From Clostridium felsineum DSM 794 (GTDB taxonomy: Bacteria; Bacillota; Clostridia; Clostridiales; Clostridiaceae), in the NCBI RefSeq assembly GCF_002006355.2, contig NZ_CP096980.1, forward strand, positions 4,402,001 through 4,466,000: a stretch of 64,000 nt of DNA, read 5' to 3'. The position numbers and the translations under genes were made by a program. This document shows positions 1-9,124 of the stretch, piece after piece (the stretch's first letter is position 1; each line of letters begins with the position of its first letter). Under the pieces are notes generated by a model, which was given only the letters and a program-made list of their open reading frames with translations, had not been told where the DNA came from and did no database searches.

Positions 1-732
1 AAACTTGACCCCGCCTCCGTTAGTATCAAAGTCAACTTTTGTTGCTACCCCTTCTCTACCATTGCCATTATTAGCATAATTTCTTCCCTGCTTAACTAAA
101 TATTGTTCAAACAGCCAACCATATATAGCCATAGAAAAACCATATCTTGTTACATTGCCTGATGAATCCTTTTTAGTAAGAGCTTTTGCATACTTCTCTA
201 GTTCAGAAAAGTTTTTTGGTGGCTTATTAGGATCTAAATCCGCTTCCTTAAATGCAGTTTTATTGTAATATAATATTGGTGTGGATGAATTAAATGGCAT
301 TGAATATAATTTATTATTCACTGTATAATATGAAAGTAAATTAGGTTCTAAGCTTGAAGTATCATATTTATCTTTATCAATAAAGGTTTGCATAGGTTCT
401 GCCCATTTACTATCTATCATAAATCTAGTACCAATATCGTACACCTGAACAATATCAGGAGCTTCATTACCTTTTTCCGCACTCTTAAGCTTATTAAGTT
501 CATCATCATATTTTCCCTGAAATTCAGCTTTTACCTTTATATCACTATGAGAATTATTAAAATCATCTACAAGCTTATTTAAAGCTTCTCCATTTTTACC
601 ACTCATAGCATGCCAAAATGTTATTTCTACTGTTTTTGATTTAACTCCACTTGCCTCACCTTTGGAGCATCCTACTAAGGCAGTTACTGAAATTACTCCT
701 ACTAATAACAAAGATAAAACTTTTCTTTTCAT
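1..732 (-). CDS. sugar ABC transporter substrate-binding lipoprotein (partial, C-terminus outside window)
   Basis: This is the extracellular solute-binding protein (family 1) of a carbohydrate ABC importer. The first 244 residues are present and the frame is still open at the window edge. The N-terminus is a lipoprotein signal: a KRK charged start, a hydrophobic core, then a lipobox VGCS with the lipidated Cys near residue 22. The mature start, with VEITFWHAMSG, is typical of MalE/UgpB-like proteins. ATG at 732 follows an AGGGGG ribosome site. It lies just downstream of two permease genes on the same strand, so the three form one importer; no ATPase gene is visible here. The substrate is unknown. 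A sugar or glycerol-phosphate is likely from the family, and the sucrose genes nearby may be coincidental. Confidence 0.9.
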   Translation of the reverse strand, partial: MKRKVLSLLLVGVISVTALVGCSKGEASGVKSKTVEITFWHAMSGKNGEALNKLVDDFNNSHSDIKVKAEFQGKYDDELNKLKSAEKGNEAPDIVQVYDIGTRFMIDSKWAEPMQTFIDKDKYDTSSLEPNLLSYYTVNNKLYSMPFNSSTPILYYNKTAFKEADLDPNKPPKNFSELEKYAKALTKKDSSGNVTRYGFSMAIYGWLFEQYLVKQGRNYANNGNGREGVATKVDFDTNGGGVKF

Positions 733-762
733 TTTTTTCCCCCTAAAATAATTCTATATAAA

Positions 763-1575
763 TCATCCTTTTACTGCACCAGAGGTCATTCCCTCTATAA
801 GATGCTTTTGACCAACTATAAATATTAAAACTGATGGTAATACAACCATAACTATTCCTGCCATTATAAGTCCAAAAGACTGATTTTCAGAAAACTGAAG
901 CATGCTTATTCCTATTTGAACTGTTCTTGAACTTTGCTTGCTTGTAACTAAAAGTGGCCACAAATATTGATTCCAACTTGCTAAAAATGAATATACTCCA
1001 AAAGCTGCAATTACTGGCCTTGATAAAGGAAATAATATTCTAGTAAAAAACTTAAAACTTCCACATCCATCTATTTTAGCCGCTTCATACAATTCCTTTG
1101 GTATAGTCAAATAATACTGTCTCATCATAAATATTCCCATAGCCGAACACATATATGGAACTATTAAAGCTTTGTAGCTATCAAGCCAACCTACAGAACC
1201 TACTGTAAGATAATTAGATAGCATTGTAGTTTCTACTGGTATCATAAGTGTTGCAAGTACAGCTATAAACAGAATTTTTTTACCCTTAAATTTTAAAAAT
1301 GAGAATGCAAAGGCTGCCATACTTGAAGTTATTACTTGAAAAATAGTTATGCCAAGTGAAACAATAAAACTATTCATTAAAAATTTTATTATAGGTACAC
1401 TCTTAAGTACCTCCTCATAATTTCCAAAGTAAATACCTTTAGGAATAAGCTTTGGCGGAAAAGAAAATATCTGATCCTGAGGCATAAAACTCACACAAAG
1501 AGCATAAAGAAGTGGTGCAATTGTAATAAATCCTAATACTATGTTCAAGCCATATAGACCTATCTTTTTTATCAT
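763..1575 (-). CDS. carbohydrate ABC transporter permease, MalG-like
   Basis: Inner-membrane permease of a CUT1-type sugar importer, 270 residues with about six hydrophobic segments. The cytoplasmic EAA loop that contacts the ATPase is visible as EAAKIDGCGSFKFF, followed by ILFPLSRP. The C-terminal GLTSGAVKG-type ending (here GMTSGAVKG) is characteristic of MalG/UgpE proteins. It lies 14 bp downstream of the partner permease and 30 bp upstream of the binding protein gene, so it belongs to one operon. As is common for CUT1 systems, no ATPase gene is adjacent; a shared MsmK-type ATPase is inferred. Confidence 0.92.
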   Translation of the reverse strand: MIKKIGLYGLNIVLGFITIAPLLYALCVSFMPQDQIFSFPPKLIPKGIYFGNYEEVLKSVPIIKFLMNSFIVSLGITIFQVITSSMAAFAFSFLKFKGKKILFIAVLATLMIPVETTMLSNYLTVGSVGWLDSYKALIVPYMCSAMGIFMMRQYYLTIPKELYEAAKIDGCGSFKFFTRILFPLSRPVIAAFGVYSFLASWNQYLWPLLVTSKQSSRTVQIGISMLQFSENQSFGLIMAGIVMVVLPSVLIFIVGQKHLIEGMTSGAVKG

Positions 1576-1589
1576 TTAAATTATCCTCT

Positions 1590-2501
1590 CTAATTATAAA
1601 ATACCTTACTTTTTTCATATCGAAATTGAAATAACGTAACCACAAGCATTATAAAAAATAAAATTACAGATTCAGCACTAGCTGTACCAAACTTATTATT
1701 AAAAAAGGCATTCCTATATATTGAAAATACAATAAGATTAGTTGACTCCACAGGTCCACCAGATGTCATTATACTTACCGTTACAAAGGTTTGAAAGGTA
1801 TTAATGATTGTTATCACTGTTACAAAGAACAGAGTAGGCGACAAGCATGGAATGGTTATATTTTTTAATGTTGTAAAAAAGCCAGCTCCATCAACATATG
1901 CACTTTCATATAACTCCTTTGGTATATTTTTAAGTCCTGAAGTTATGAATATAAAATTAATACCAGTGTTTAGCCATATATTTACAATTGCAAGTGCTAT
2001 AATCCCCCAGGCAGAACTGGTAAACCAGTCAATTTTTAAATGAAAAAGATAATTTATAATTCCTATACTAGGATTGAAAAGTAACATCCATATTATAGCT
2101 GCTGATGATGATGATACTGCCATTGGCATGGCATACATTGTTGTAAATATCCCCTTTGATTTCAATTTATTATTAACTATAAGTGCCATGAAAAGCCCTA
2201 TTAAAATCGATGGTATACCTGTTATAACAATAAACTTAAATGTTACAAATATAGTATTAAGAAAACTCTCAGATTTTAATAGCTCAACATAATTAGAAAT
2301 CCCCACAAAGCCCCCTATTTTGCCTTGTGCATTCATATCAAAAAAACTCAAATATATAGTTTTTAGAAATGGATAGTACGTAAATGCCGTAAATATTATT
2401 AGACATGGAAGCATATATAAAAATGCCTCTTTACCATGAAGTGAGATTTTTCTTCCCCATGAAAATTCTCGCTTAAAAACTCTTTCTTCAACTCTTTGCA
2501 A
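1590..2501 (-). CDS. carbohydrate ABC transporter permease, MalF-like
   Basis: First gene of the importer operon, 303 residues, a MalF/UgpA-type permease. It starts with a charged cytoplasmic N-terminus, then a hydrophobic segment around residues 27-50 (YMLPCLIIFTAFTYYPF) and further membrane segments. The EAA loop reads ESAYVDGAGFFTTLKNITIP. The start is TTG at 2501, about 8 bases after a strong AGGAGG site; no ATG is as well placed. It pairs with the MalG-like permease directly downstream. Substrate unknown. Confidence 0.92.
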   Translation of the reverse strand: MQRVEERVFKREFSWGRKISLHGKEAFLYMLPCLIIFTAFTYYPFLKTIYLSFFDMNAQGKIGGFVGISNYVELLKSESFLNTIFVTFKFIVITGIPSILIGLFMALIVNNKLKSKGIFTTMYAMPMAVSSSSAAIIWMLLFNPSIGIINYLFHLKIDWFTSSAWGIIALAIVNIWLNTGINFIFITSGLKNIPKELYESAYVDGAGFFTTLKNITIPCLSPTLFFVTVITIINTFQTFVTVSIMTSGGPVESTNLIVFSIYRNAFFNNKFGTASAESVILFFIMLVVTLFQFRYEKSKVFYN

Positions 2502-2621
2502 ATCCTATACCTCCTATAAACATTTTCTAGAAAATCTATATATACTATATTTAATAATTATTAAGTTCGTACTATCTAAAGTTAAGGCAATGTTAAAATA
2601 ATAAAAAAAACCCATAAATAA

Positions 2622-2635
2622 ACTGAACGTTTACC
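2622..2635. promoter_or_regulatory. cre-like / LacI-family half-palindrome upstream of the ABC operon
   Basis: The sequence ACTGAACGTTTACC has a central AACGTT core like CcpA cre or other LacI-family sites, but matches the cre consensus imperfectly. It lies between the AraC-type gene and the permease start, where carbon catabolite control of the importer would be expected. Weak call. Confidence 0.25.
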
Positions 2636-2654
2636 TATAGGCTTACAATATTTA

Positions 2655-3521
2655 CTATTCTCTTTTTTCTATTACCGGAACCCAAATTTCTGCTCTGTAA
2701 TCCTCTGCTTTAGGATCTCCTTTTGAATATACTTCAAATTCAGGCCCTTTTGCTTCTTCATATTTTGTAGCAGGAAACCATTCTGAAAATATCCTTCTAG
2801 TTACATCTTGTAGGGCATCAGGCATAGGTCCTATGCTTTCAAATATAGCAAAAGACAATTCAGGAACTTCGATAACTACATAATCGTCTATACCTTCTAT
2901 TTTGTCTCCTTCAACAGCTATTAAATAATCAAACTCTTGACAGTCGCAATCGAAATTAGTACAAACTCCCATAACGCCTAACTTTCCTGCGTTTCTTTCA
3001 AGAACTTCACACTGTCCATTTTTTTCTATCTCATTCCAAAACTCAGGTATAATTTTAAAGTTATTACCACCTTCAGTTGAGATTCTTTTAGAAACTCCTG
3101 CTATTTTAAAGCTCTTTTTAGTTTCAATTTTATAATTCATATTTTCTTCTCCCTTTACAATTATTTGAAAGGACAACGGCGGTATTGCTTTTAGATTTTT
3201 TTTATTTTTTCTAGCCTCTGTAGGCGATATTCCATTAAGTCTTTTAAAGGCCTTTGTGAAGGCTTCTGGTGTCTCATAACCATACTTATAAGCTATATCG
3301 ATTATTTTATCCTTAGTAGAAACTATATCTTTAGTTGCTAAGCTTAGTCTTCTTTCTCTTATATAATCTCCTAAAGTCATTCCCGTCAAAATTTTAAATG
3401 TTCTTAAAAAATAAAATTTTGACATATGTGCGGCACCTGACACCTCACATGAATCAATATTTTTATTGAGATTTTCCTCCACATATTTAAGTGCATTATT
3501 CATATCGCCTATCCAATTCAT
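2655..3521 (-). CDS. AraC-family regulator with GyrI-like effector-binding domain
   Basis: A 288-residue regulator. An N-terminal AraC-type double helix-turn-helix covers about residues 1-105 (LGDYIRERRLSLATKDI, then the second helix YGYETPEAFTKAFKRLNGISPTEARK). A GyrI-like/AraC effector-binding domain follows, from about residue 125 (YKIETKKSFKIAGVSKRI) to the end (RAEIWVPVI). This order is that of Rob/SoxS-like multidrug or metabolite sensors. The start at 3521 (MNWIGDMNN) is chosen because GGAAG lies just upstream; an in-frame extension of 13 codons lacks a site. It lies after sacA on the same strand and before the ABC importer operon, so either could be its target. Ligand unknown. Confidence 0.88.
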   Translation of the reverse strand: MNWIGDMNNALKYVEENLNKNIDSCEVSGAAHMSKFYFLRTFKILTGMTLGDYIRERRLSLATKDIVSTKDKIIDIAYKYGYETPEAFTKAFKRLNGISPTEARKNKKNLKAIPPLSFQIIVKGEENMNYKIETKKSFKIAGVSKRISTEGGNNFKIIPEFWNEIEKNGQCEVLERNAGKLGVMGVCTNFDCDCQEFDYLIAVEGDKIEGIDDYVVIEVPELSFAIFESIGPMPDALQDVTRRIFSEWFPATKYEEAKGPEFEVYSKGDPKAEDYRAEIWVPVIEKRE

Positions 3522-3601
3522 ATACCATCTTCCTTTCAACATAATTATAGGAAATAACAAAATATTTATCCTGTCCTATATTGCTTTATGCTGATAGTGT
3601 A

Positions 3602-5074
3602 TTATATTACCCAATGAATTGCGTTAAGTTTAATCTCTCCACCTTTTGAGAAAAATACAACATCTGTACTCTCTTCACTTGGATATATTCTTGAAGTAAA
3701 AGTTTCCTCTCCATCATTTATAAATATTTCAATGGAGGATTTATCCATAAATATATGAGCCTTTAATTTACCGTTATTTTTTACATAACATCGTCTTTGA
3801 CCATCTTCTTTTTTATGAAATCCATCTTTACTTCTATCAAAAACTAATTTTTCCTCTACAGTATCATAAAACATGACAGTTTCCTCATTTATATCACTAT
3901 TATACCTCATTTTTATTCCAAATTGTTCTACTTTATCAAACTCAAAAGTACATTTAAGTTCAAAACTATCTCCTGATATTCCCTTAAGCTCTAGCTCATT
4001 ATCTTTTATTAACACTTCTTTGTGTTCGGTTTTCTCTCTTCTCAATTTTTGCATTTCTATAATAGGCTGCTGTACTATTTTGTTATCCTTTATTTTTAAC
4101 TCTCTTATACTAGTTAAACAATGAAGCCACCTATTATTAGTTATTGGACTACTTTCTTTATCAGGAAGCCCCATCCACCCCAAAAGTAGTATCCTTCCCT
4201 TATGATCCTTCATTATCTGAGGAGCATAAAATTCAAATCCACGATCCAGTTCTAAAAAATCTCCACAATTAAACTCTCCTGTTTCATAATTAAGTTTTCC
4301 TAGAATATATCCACATTGATATATATTATTATATAAATCACCTTTCTTATCCACTCCCTGTGGACAAAATAATAGAACATCTTTGTTATCCAAAGTAAAT
4401 AAATTAGGGCATTCCCACATATAGCCTAAAAAATCAAATTTACTTAAATTAGATCCTAATATTTCATTAACTATGTTCCACTTTTCTAAATCCTCAGAGC
4501 AGTATAAAACAGTACTTCCCTTTTCGTCTTCTCTTTGAGCACCTATAACCATATACCATTTATCATTATGCTTTAACACCTTTGGATCTCTAAAATGCCT
4601 AGTATAGCCTTTAGGCTGATTTTTTATTACTGGATTAATATCAAGTTTTTTAAAATTAACGCCATCACTACTTTCTGCAAGACACTGATAAGTTTCTCTT
4701 TCGCCCTTACTGTCTTTTACATTTCCAGTATACATTAAAACAAACTTTCCATCCTTATCCACAGCACTTCCTGAGTAACAGCCGTGACTATCATACCATT
4801 CTAGAGGGCTCAAGGCCACTGGCAGCTCCTCCCATGTAATTAAGTCCTTACTTCTAAAATGCCCCCAACAAACATGTTTTTCCTCTGGATAAAAGGGATT
4901 GTATTGGTAGAATACATGATACTCACCAGCTATCTCTATTAATCCATTAGGATCATTCATAAAACCAACCCTTGGCATAAGGTGATACTTTTGTCTGTAA
5001 TGATCTGCTTCAATTTCGTCTTTGTATTTTATTTCAACATCTTTAACTTTTTGTATAAATTGATTCATATCCAT
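3602..5074 (-). CDS. sacA: sucrose-6-phosphate hydrolase (GH32, intracellular)
   Basis: Cleaves sucrose-6-phosphate from the PTS into glucose-6-phosphate and fructose. It is a 490-residue GH32 enzyme without a signal peptide, so it is cytoplasmic. Motifs seen: GFMNDPNG with the nucleophile Asp near residue 41, FRDPKV near 159, and MWECPN with the acid/base Glu near 220. A C-terminal beta-sandwich domain follows (IEIFINDGEETFTSRIYP). The start overlaps the stop of fructokinase (GATTAGATGG), indicating translational coupling. The scrA-scrK-sacA order and the EIIBCA partner support sucrose as substrate; this part is inference from context. Confidence 0.93.
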   Translation of the reverse strand: MDMNQFIQKVKDVEIKYKDEIEADHYRQKYHLMPRVGFMNDPNGLIEIAGEYHVFYQYNPFYPEEKHVCWGHFRSKDLITWEELPVALSPLEWYDSHGCYSGSAVDKDGKFVLMYTGNVKDSKGERETYQCLAESSDGVNFKKLDINPVIKNQPKGYTRHFRDPKVLKHNDKWYMVIGAQREDEKGSTVLYCSEDLEKWNIVNEILGSNLSKFDFLGYMWECPNLFTLDNKDVLLFCPQGVDKKGDLYNNIYQCGYILGKLNYETGEFNCGDFLELDRGFEFYAPQIMKDHKGRILLLGWMGLPDKESSPITNNRWLHCLTSIRELKIKDNKIVQQPIIEMQKLRREKTEHKEVLIKDNELELKGISGDSFELKCTFEFDKVEQFGIKMRYNSDINEETVMFYDTVEEKLVFDRSKDGFHKKEDGQRRCYVKNNGKLKAHIFMDKSSIEIFINDGEETFTSRIYPSEESTDVVFFSKGGEIKLNAIHWVI

Positions 5075-6025
5075 CTAATCACCTTCAACTTCTTCTAAAT
5101 TAGGTAGAGCACTTATAGCACCAAGCTTTGTGCAAACTATTGCTCCAACTTTATTAGCAAAGCAAGTGACTTCTTTAATTTCAGAAAAATCATTTAAAAC
5201 TTTTTTAGGTTCTATAGCTTGTGAAAGCTTATAAAGAAATGCTCCTACAAATGCATCCCCTGCTCCTGTTGAATCTATTGATTTCACTTTTATACTTTTT
5301 ATAATTTCATTTTCTTTTCCTCTTGAAATCAAAGTGCCTTCTTTACCTAAAGTTACAGCAATAACCCTATTTTCAGATACTAAAGACTTTATTCCCTCTT
5401 CTAAAGTTTCCTTACCAGAAATAATTTTAAGTTCATCGTCACTTAATTTCACAAAATCTGCAAGTTCCATGCATTCACGTGAAATATCTTTAAACTCTTC
5501 TGTTCTACTTCCCCAAAGATTATCCCTGTAATTTGGATCAAAAGATATAAATATACCCTTCTTTTTAGCTTCTTTCATTATTTTTAAGTACGTATCTGTC
5601 ATATCTCCACCTAAAAGTGCAGTTGCAGATCCAAAGTGAATTATTTTATTAGAATAAACCTTATCTAAATTTATTTCGTTATACCTTAAAAGTCCATCTG
5701 CACCTCTATTAAAAACAAAATCTCTTTCTCCATTTGCCTGAAGCGATACAAAAGCAAGTGTTGTATTTGAATTGCTATCCATAATAAGCATAGATGTATC
5801 CACTTTCACTCCCCCTAAAGTATCCTTTAAAAATTGCCCAAAGGGATCAGCTCCAACCTTTCCCAAAAACGAGGCACTTCCTCCCAATTTTGAAATTGCA
5901 GCTGTTACATTTGCAGGTGCTCCCCCTGCCTTCTTTTTGAAATTTTCTCCTTTAGAAAGTGTTGTATCTATATCAGAGCATATAAAATCAATTAAAAGTT
6001 CTCCTATACATAAAACATTATTCAT
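5075..6025 (-). CDS. scrK: fructokinase, PfkB family
   Basis: Phosphorylates the fructose released by sucrose-6-phosphate hydrolase. The protein has 316 residues of the PfkB/ribokinase fold. Both signatures are visible: GGAPANVTAAISKLGG near the N-terminus and the anion-hole/catalytic motif DSTGAGDAFVGAF near residue 250. Its stop codon overlaps the sacA start. It follows scrA by about 75 bp, a gap that contains a hairpin. Fructokinase rather than another PfkB sugar kinase is assigned from operon context. Confidence 0.92.
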   Translation of the reverse strand: MNNVLCIGELLIDFICSDIDTTLSKGENFKKKAGGAPANVTAAISKLGGSASFLGKVGADPFGQFLKDTLGGVKVDTSMLIMDSNSNTTLAFVSLQANGERDFVFNRGADGLLRYNEINLDKVYSNKIIHFGSATALLGGDMTDTYLKIMKEAKKKGIFISFDPNYRDNLWGSRTEEFKDISRECMELADFVKLSDDELKIISGKETLEEGIKSLVSENRVIAVTLGKEGTLISRGKENEIIKSIKVKSIDSTGAGDAFVGAFLYKLSQAIEPKKVLNDFSEIKEVTCFANKVGAIVCTKLGAISALPNLEEVEGD

Positions 6026-6051
6026 AGCTTAATTACTCCTTAACCTTTGTT

Positions 6052-6088
6052 AAAGTACACCACAGAAATCTAATTTGTGGTGTACTTT
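6052..6088 (-). terminator. intercistronic hairpin between scrA and scrK
   Basis: A GTACACCAC/GTGGTGTAC inverted repeat with flanking AAA/TTT pairs and a 12-base loop. On the transcribed minus strand it is followed only by TTTAAC, so it is more likely a leaky terminator or an mRNA stabiliser that sets scrA above scrK-sacA than a full stop. Confidence 0.5.
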
Positions 6089-6100
6089 TTCATATTATAT

Positions 6101-7966
6101 TTATTTTGTTCCAACTTTTAAAATTTCATCTTTTTGTTTTACCTGTTTTCCATCTGTTTTTTCAACATTTACAAATCCCATATCCTCATGATTTGTTACT
6201 ATAGTTAATACTATTGGTGAAAATTCTTTTTCTTTAACTAAATCAAGATCAAATTGAACTAATTTGTCACCTTTTTTTATCTCTTGGCCATCACTAATAA
6301 AGCTTTTAAAACCTTCACCTTCCATTTTTACAGTATCTATACCTATGTGAATAAGCATTTCAACACCAGTTTTACTTTTTATAGCAATAGCATGTTTCGT
6401 TTCAAATATATGAACTACTGTTCCATCTATTGGAGCAACGACCTCTCCATCCTCTGGATCTATTCCAATTCCTTCTCCAATTAACCCAGTTGAAAAAGTT
6501 TTGTCTGGTACATTTTTAAGTGAAACTACTTTTCCATTAGCAGGTGCAGTTATATTTTCTTCAAAAGCCTCACTTTTTTCTTCTAAGGATTCATCTTTTT
6601 CTTCTTCCTTTATTCCAAGGATAGTAGCTACTATGAACGCTCCTCCAAAGGCTAAAACCATTCCGATAATATAGTTAATAAATGAACCTTGTTTAACTAT
6701 AGCAGTACCTGGTATTCCTGTTACACCAATAGCTGTCATTGCAACTTTTGTAAATACTACATAACCTCCACCTATTGCTCCACCTATTGCTCCTGCAATA
6801 AAAGGTTTTGTGTATCTAAGATTAACACCGAAGATAGCTGGTTCTGTTATACCTAAAAGACATGATAAGGATGCTGGTGCTGCTATTGATTTTATTTTTT
6901 TATCTCTAGTTTTAAAATAAACTGCAAGAGCCGCTCCACCTTGAGCTACATTTGCCATTGACCAGATTGGTAGTAGAAAATTCTTGTGTATTGCTGGATT
7001 AGCAAGAAGTCCTGCCTCAATAGCATGAAAACTGTGATGAATTCCTGTTATAACAATTAAAGAATAAAGTCCTCCAAATAATATTCCTGAGAAGAAACCT
7101 GCTGTATTATACAAGGTTTGAAGACCTAAAGATATCTCATCACCTATAAATCTTCCACCTGGTCCTATAACTACCATTGCAAAGAAACCTGTTACCATCA
7201 ATGTTAAAAATGGAGTTAATAGAATATCTAATGCTTCTGGAATCACTTTCCTAAGAGCTCTTTCAATATATCCCATAACCCATACTGAAATAAGTATAGG
7301 AAGAACTGTTCCTTGATAACCTACCATTCCTATGTTAAGCCCAAAAATATTTACTGTATGCTTTATACCTTCTCCAAGTGTCCACGCGTTTTGAAGATCT
7401 GGGTGAATCATTATAGCACCTAACGCCGCTGCTAAATATGGATTTGTTTTAAATTCTCTAGCTGCACTAAACGCAATTATTATAGGTAGAAATTGAAAGG
7501 CTGCATTTGAAAACATATTTAAAATTATATATAAACCACTCTTAGAATTCACCAAATGGAAAGCATCTAACATTCCAAGTAAACCCATTAGAAGTCCGCT
7601 TGCAACTATAGCTGGTATAATTGGTACAAATATGTTTGAAAGCATTCTTGCAAATCTCTCGAATAAATTCATATTATTCATAGCTGCTTTTTTTGTATCA
7701 GTTAAACTTGCTTCTGATATACCAGTACCTTCAACAAAAGCCTTATATACTTTATTAACACTTCCTTGACCAATTATTATCTGATACTGTCCTGCACTTG
7801 AAAATACTCCCTTAACTCCATCTAGCTTTTCTATTTCCTTAGTTTTTGCTGCTTTTTCATTTTTAAGAACTACCCTAAGTCTTGTAGCACAATGAGCTGC
7901 ACTTATAACATTTTCTTCTCCACCTAAAAATCTTAAAATATCTTTTGCCGTTTTGTTGTAATCCAT
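6101..7966 (-). CDS. scrA: PTS sugar transporter EIIBCA, sucrose (beta-glucoside family)
   Basis: Membrane PTS permease that imports and phosphorylates a sugar, most likely sucrose. The 621 residues are in order EIIB, EIIC, EIIA. EIIB carries the phosphocysteine in SAAHCATRLR (Cys26). EIIC spans about residues 105-450 with many hydrophobic segments and the conserved GITEPAIFG motif. EIIA at the C-terminus has GTVVHIFETKHAIAI and MLIHIGIDTV, where the second His is the usual phosphorylation site. ATG at 7966 follows AGGAGG. A RAT/terminator switch lies directly upstream. Sucrose specificity rests on the linked fructokinase and sucrose-6-phosphate hydrolase; the family also includes beta-glucoside and trehalose carriers. 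Confidence 0.92.
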   Translation of the reverse strand: MDYNKTAKDILRFLGGEENVISAAHCATRLRVVLKNEKAAKTKEIEKLDGVKGVFSSAGQYQIIIGQGSVNKVYKAFVEGTGISEASLTDTKKAAMNNMNLFERFARMLSNIFVPIIPAIVASGLLMGLLGMLDAFHLVNSKSGLYIILNMFSNAAFQFLPIIIAFSAAREFKTNPYLAAALGAIMIHPDLQNAWTLGEGIKHTVNIFGLNIGMVGYQGTVLPILISVWVMGYIERALRKVIPEALDILLTPFLTLMVTGFFAMVVIGPGGRFIGDEISLGLQTLYNTAGFFSGILFGGLYSLIVITGIHHSFHAIEAGLLANPAIHKNFLLPIWSMANVAQGGAALAVYFKTRDKKIKSIAAPASLSCLLGITEPAIFGVNLRYTKPFIAGAIGGAIGGGYVVFTKVAMTAIGVTGIPGTAIVKQGSFINYIIGMVLAFGGAFIVATILGIKEEEKDESLEEKSEAFEENITAPANGKVVSLKNVPDKTFSTGLIGEGIGIDPEDGEVVAPIDGTVVHIFETKHAIAIKSKTGVEMLIHIGIDTVKMEGEGFKSFISDGQEIKKGDKLVQFDLDLVKEKEFSPIVLTIVTNHEDMGFVNVEKTDGKQVKQKDEILKVGTK

Positions 7967-8009
7967 ACGTTTCTCCTCCTAATTTTATATTGTTTAATAA
8001 TATAAAAAA

Positions 8010-8055
8010 AATACCTAAACTAAATGGTTCAAATAAACCACTTAATTTAGGTATT
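8010..8055 (-). terminator. antiterminator-controlled terminator before scrA
   Basis: A long imperfect hairpin (AATACCTAAA...TTTAGGTATT, about 20 bp stem, 6-base loop) followed on the minus strand by eight T residues. Its 5' arm overlaps the 3' end of the RAT element at 8049-8092, so the two folds exclude each other. This is the classic layout of BglG/SacT control. Confidence 0.9.
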
Positions 8056-8092
8056 GCCTTAACAGAAATAAATTCTAAAAAGTAACAATCCT
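8049..8092 (-). promoter_or_regulatory. ribonucleic antiterminator (RAT) of scrA, with an enlarged loop
   Basis: On the minus strand AGGATTGTTACT forms the 5' half and AAGGCAATACCT the 3' half. AGG pairs with CCT and ATTG with CAAT, as in BglG/SacY targets. Between the halves is roughly 20 bases, whereas a normal RAT has only a few, so the element is 44 nt rather than about 29. It starts 5 nt after the antiterminator gene's stop codon. Confidence 0.75.
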
Positions 8093-8097
8093 CAATA

Positions 8098-8949
8098 TTA
8101 AATTTCTCTATTCTTTAAACTTGATGTAACTCTTTGTACATGCAGCGTAAGATAAACTATTTCTCCGCTTTTTACTTCATAATCATAATTTTCCTCAATA
8201 AAATCTTTAATTTTGCTTACACATCTATATGCTTCTTTGTAGTTGTCCTTTACCATTTTAAGAAAACTTTTTTCTTCCTCTCGAGTCACCTTCCCTGAAA
8301 CAACTCTTTGTGCAAAATATTTTAAATGAGTTAATAATCTGTCATAGGACATATCTTCCTCATTAAATTCTATGGAGAAATAATACTTTATTATGCTTAA
8401 AATACTATCAATAATTTCAGTTATGTTAATAGTATTATCCATTGACTCATTTAGTGAAGCATCTATTAAATGAAGAGCTATGAAGCCAGCTTCATCTTCA
8501 TCCATTTTTATTCCTATTTCTCCCTTTATATATTCGATTGCCCATATACCTATATTGTATTCGTTTTTATAAATCCTTTTTATATCCCACAAAAGATTAT
8601 TTTTTATCTTTATTCCCTTGCTGTATCTTTTAAACGCGAAGGACAAATGATCTGTGAGAGCTATATATATGTGTTCATCAAACTTTGTATCTAATTTTCT
8701 TTTTGCATAGCTTATGATATTTTCAGATACCTTAATATGCTCTATTGGTACTTCGCTAATAAGACTTTGAAATTTTAAATTGTCATTTTTGTTTTCTATT
8801 GAAAAAATCTTCTCTATTTTGTCCTCATTTATTATGTCGCCTGTTTTCTTTTGAAAAGCAATACCTCTTCCCATAACAACTTTTTCTATATTTGTAGCAT
8901 CATCTATTGTGGTAACTGCACTATTATTTAGTATTTTTTTTATAACCAT
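8098..8949 (-). CDS. licT: transcriptional antiterminator, BglG/LicT/SacT family
   Basis: RNA-binding antiterminator controlled by PTS phosphorylation. The protein has 283 residues. The N-terminal CAT RNA-binding domain reads MVIKKILNNSAVTTIDD and VVMGRGIAF, followed by two PRD domains (conserved His in the HIYIALTDHLSFAF region of PRD1 and in the LTHLKYFAQR and LTLHVQRV regions of PRD2). The start at 8949 follows GGAGTGATTTTT; a 22-codon in-frame extension runs through the leader terminator and is rejected. It is the first gene of the sucrose operon and its own leader has a RAT, so it very likely acts on its own transcript and on scrA. Confidence 0.93.
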   Translation of the reverse strand: MVIKKILNNSAVTTIDDATNIEKVVMGRGIAFQKKTGDIINEDKIEKIFSIENKNDNLKFQSLISEVPIEHIKVSENIISYAKRKLDTKFDEHIYIALTDHLSFAFKRYSKGIKIKNNLLWDIKRIYKNEYNIGIWAIEYIKGEIGIKMDEDEAGFIALHLIDASLNESMDNTINITEIIDSILSIIKYYFSIEFNEEDMSYDRLLTHLKYFAQRVVSGKVTREEEKSFLKMVKDNYKEAYRCVSKIKDFIEENYDYEVKSGEIVYLTLHVQRVTSSLKNREI

Positions 8950-8985
8950 AAAAATCACTCCATTATTAAAAAGACACCAATAAAT

Positions 8986-9041
8986 AAAAACCCAAATTAA
9001 AATAAACGATATCATCTTTTCATTTACTTTAATTTGGGTTT
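8986..9041 (-). terminator. leader terminator of the antiterminator gene
   Basis: AACCCAAATTAAAGTAAA pairs with TTTATTTTAATTTGGGTT and is followed by a T-rich run on the minus strand. Its 5' arm shares bases with the RAT at 9036-9065, giving mutually exclusive folds. Confidence 0.92.
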
Positions 9042-9065
9042 TGCCTGCTTACCAGTAACAATCCC
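9036..9065 (-). promoter_or_regulatory. canonical RAT element in the licT leader
   Basis: The minus-strand 30-mer begins GGGATTGTTACTGG and ends GCAGGCAAAACCC, matching the BglG/LicT/SacT RAT consensus closely in length and sequence. It precedes a terminator, so licT is autoregulated by antitermination. Confidence 0.92.
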
Positions 9066-9085
9066 TATATTCAAACTATGAACTT

Positions 9086-9114
9086 ATGATAACATTTTCA
9101 TAAACTTTTGTCAA
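9086..9114 (-). promoter_or_regulatory. sigma-A promoter of the sucrose operon
   Basis: On the minus strand TTGACA and TATCAT are separated by exactly 17 bp, about 20 bp upstream of the RAT. It is the only strong promoter seen before licT. Confidence 0.8.
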
Positions 9115-9124
9115 TAATATTTTT

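Noticed and set aside
388..582. 64-codon open frame on the plus strand
   Set aside because: Lies antisense to the ABC binding protein gene, with no protein-like features or ribosome site. Many similar antisense frames exist over the large minus-strand genes.
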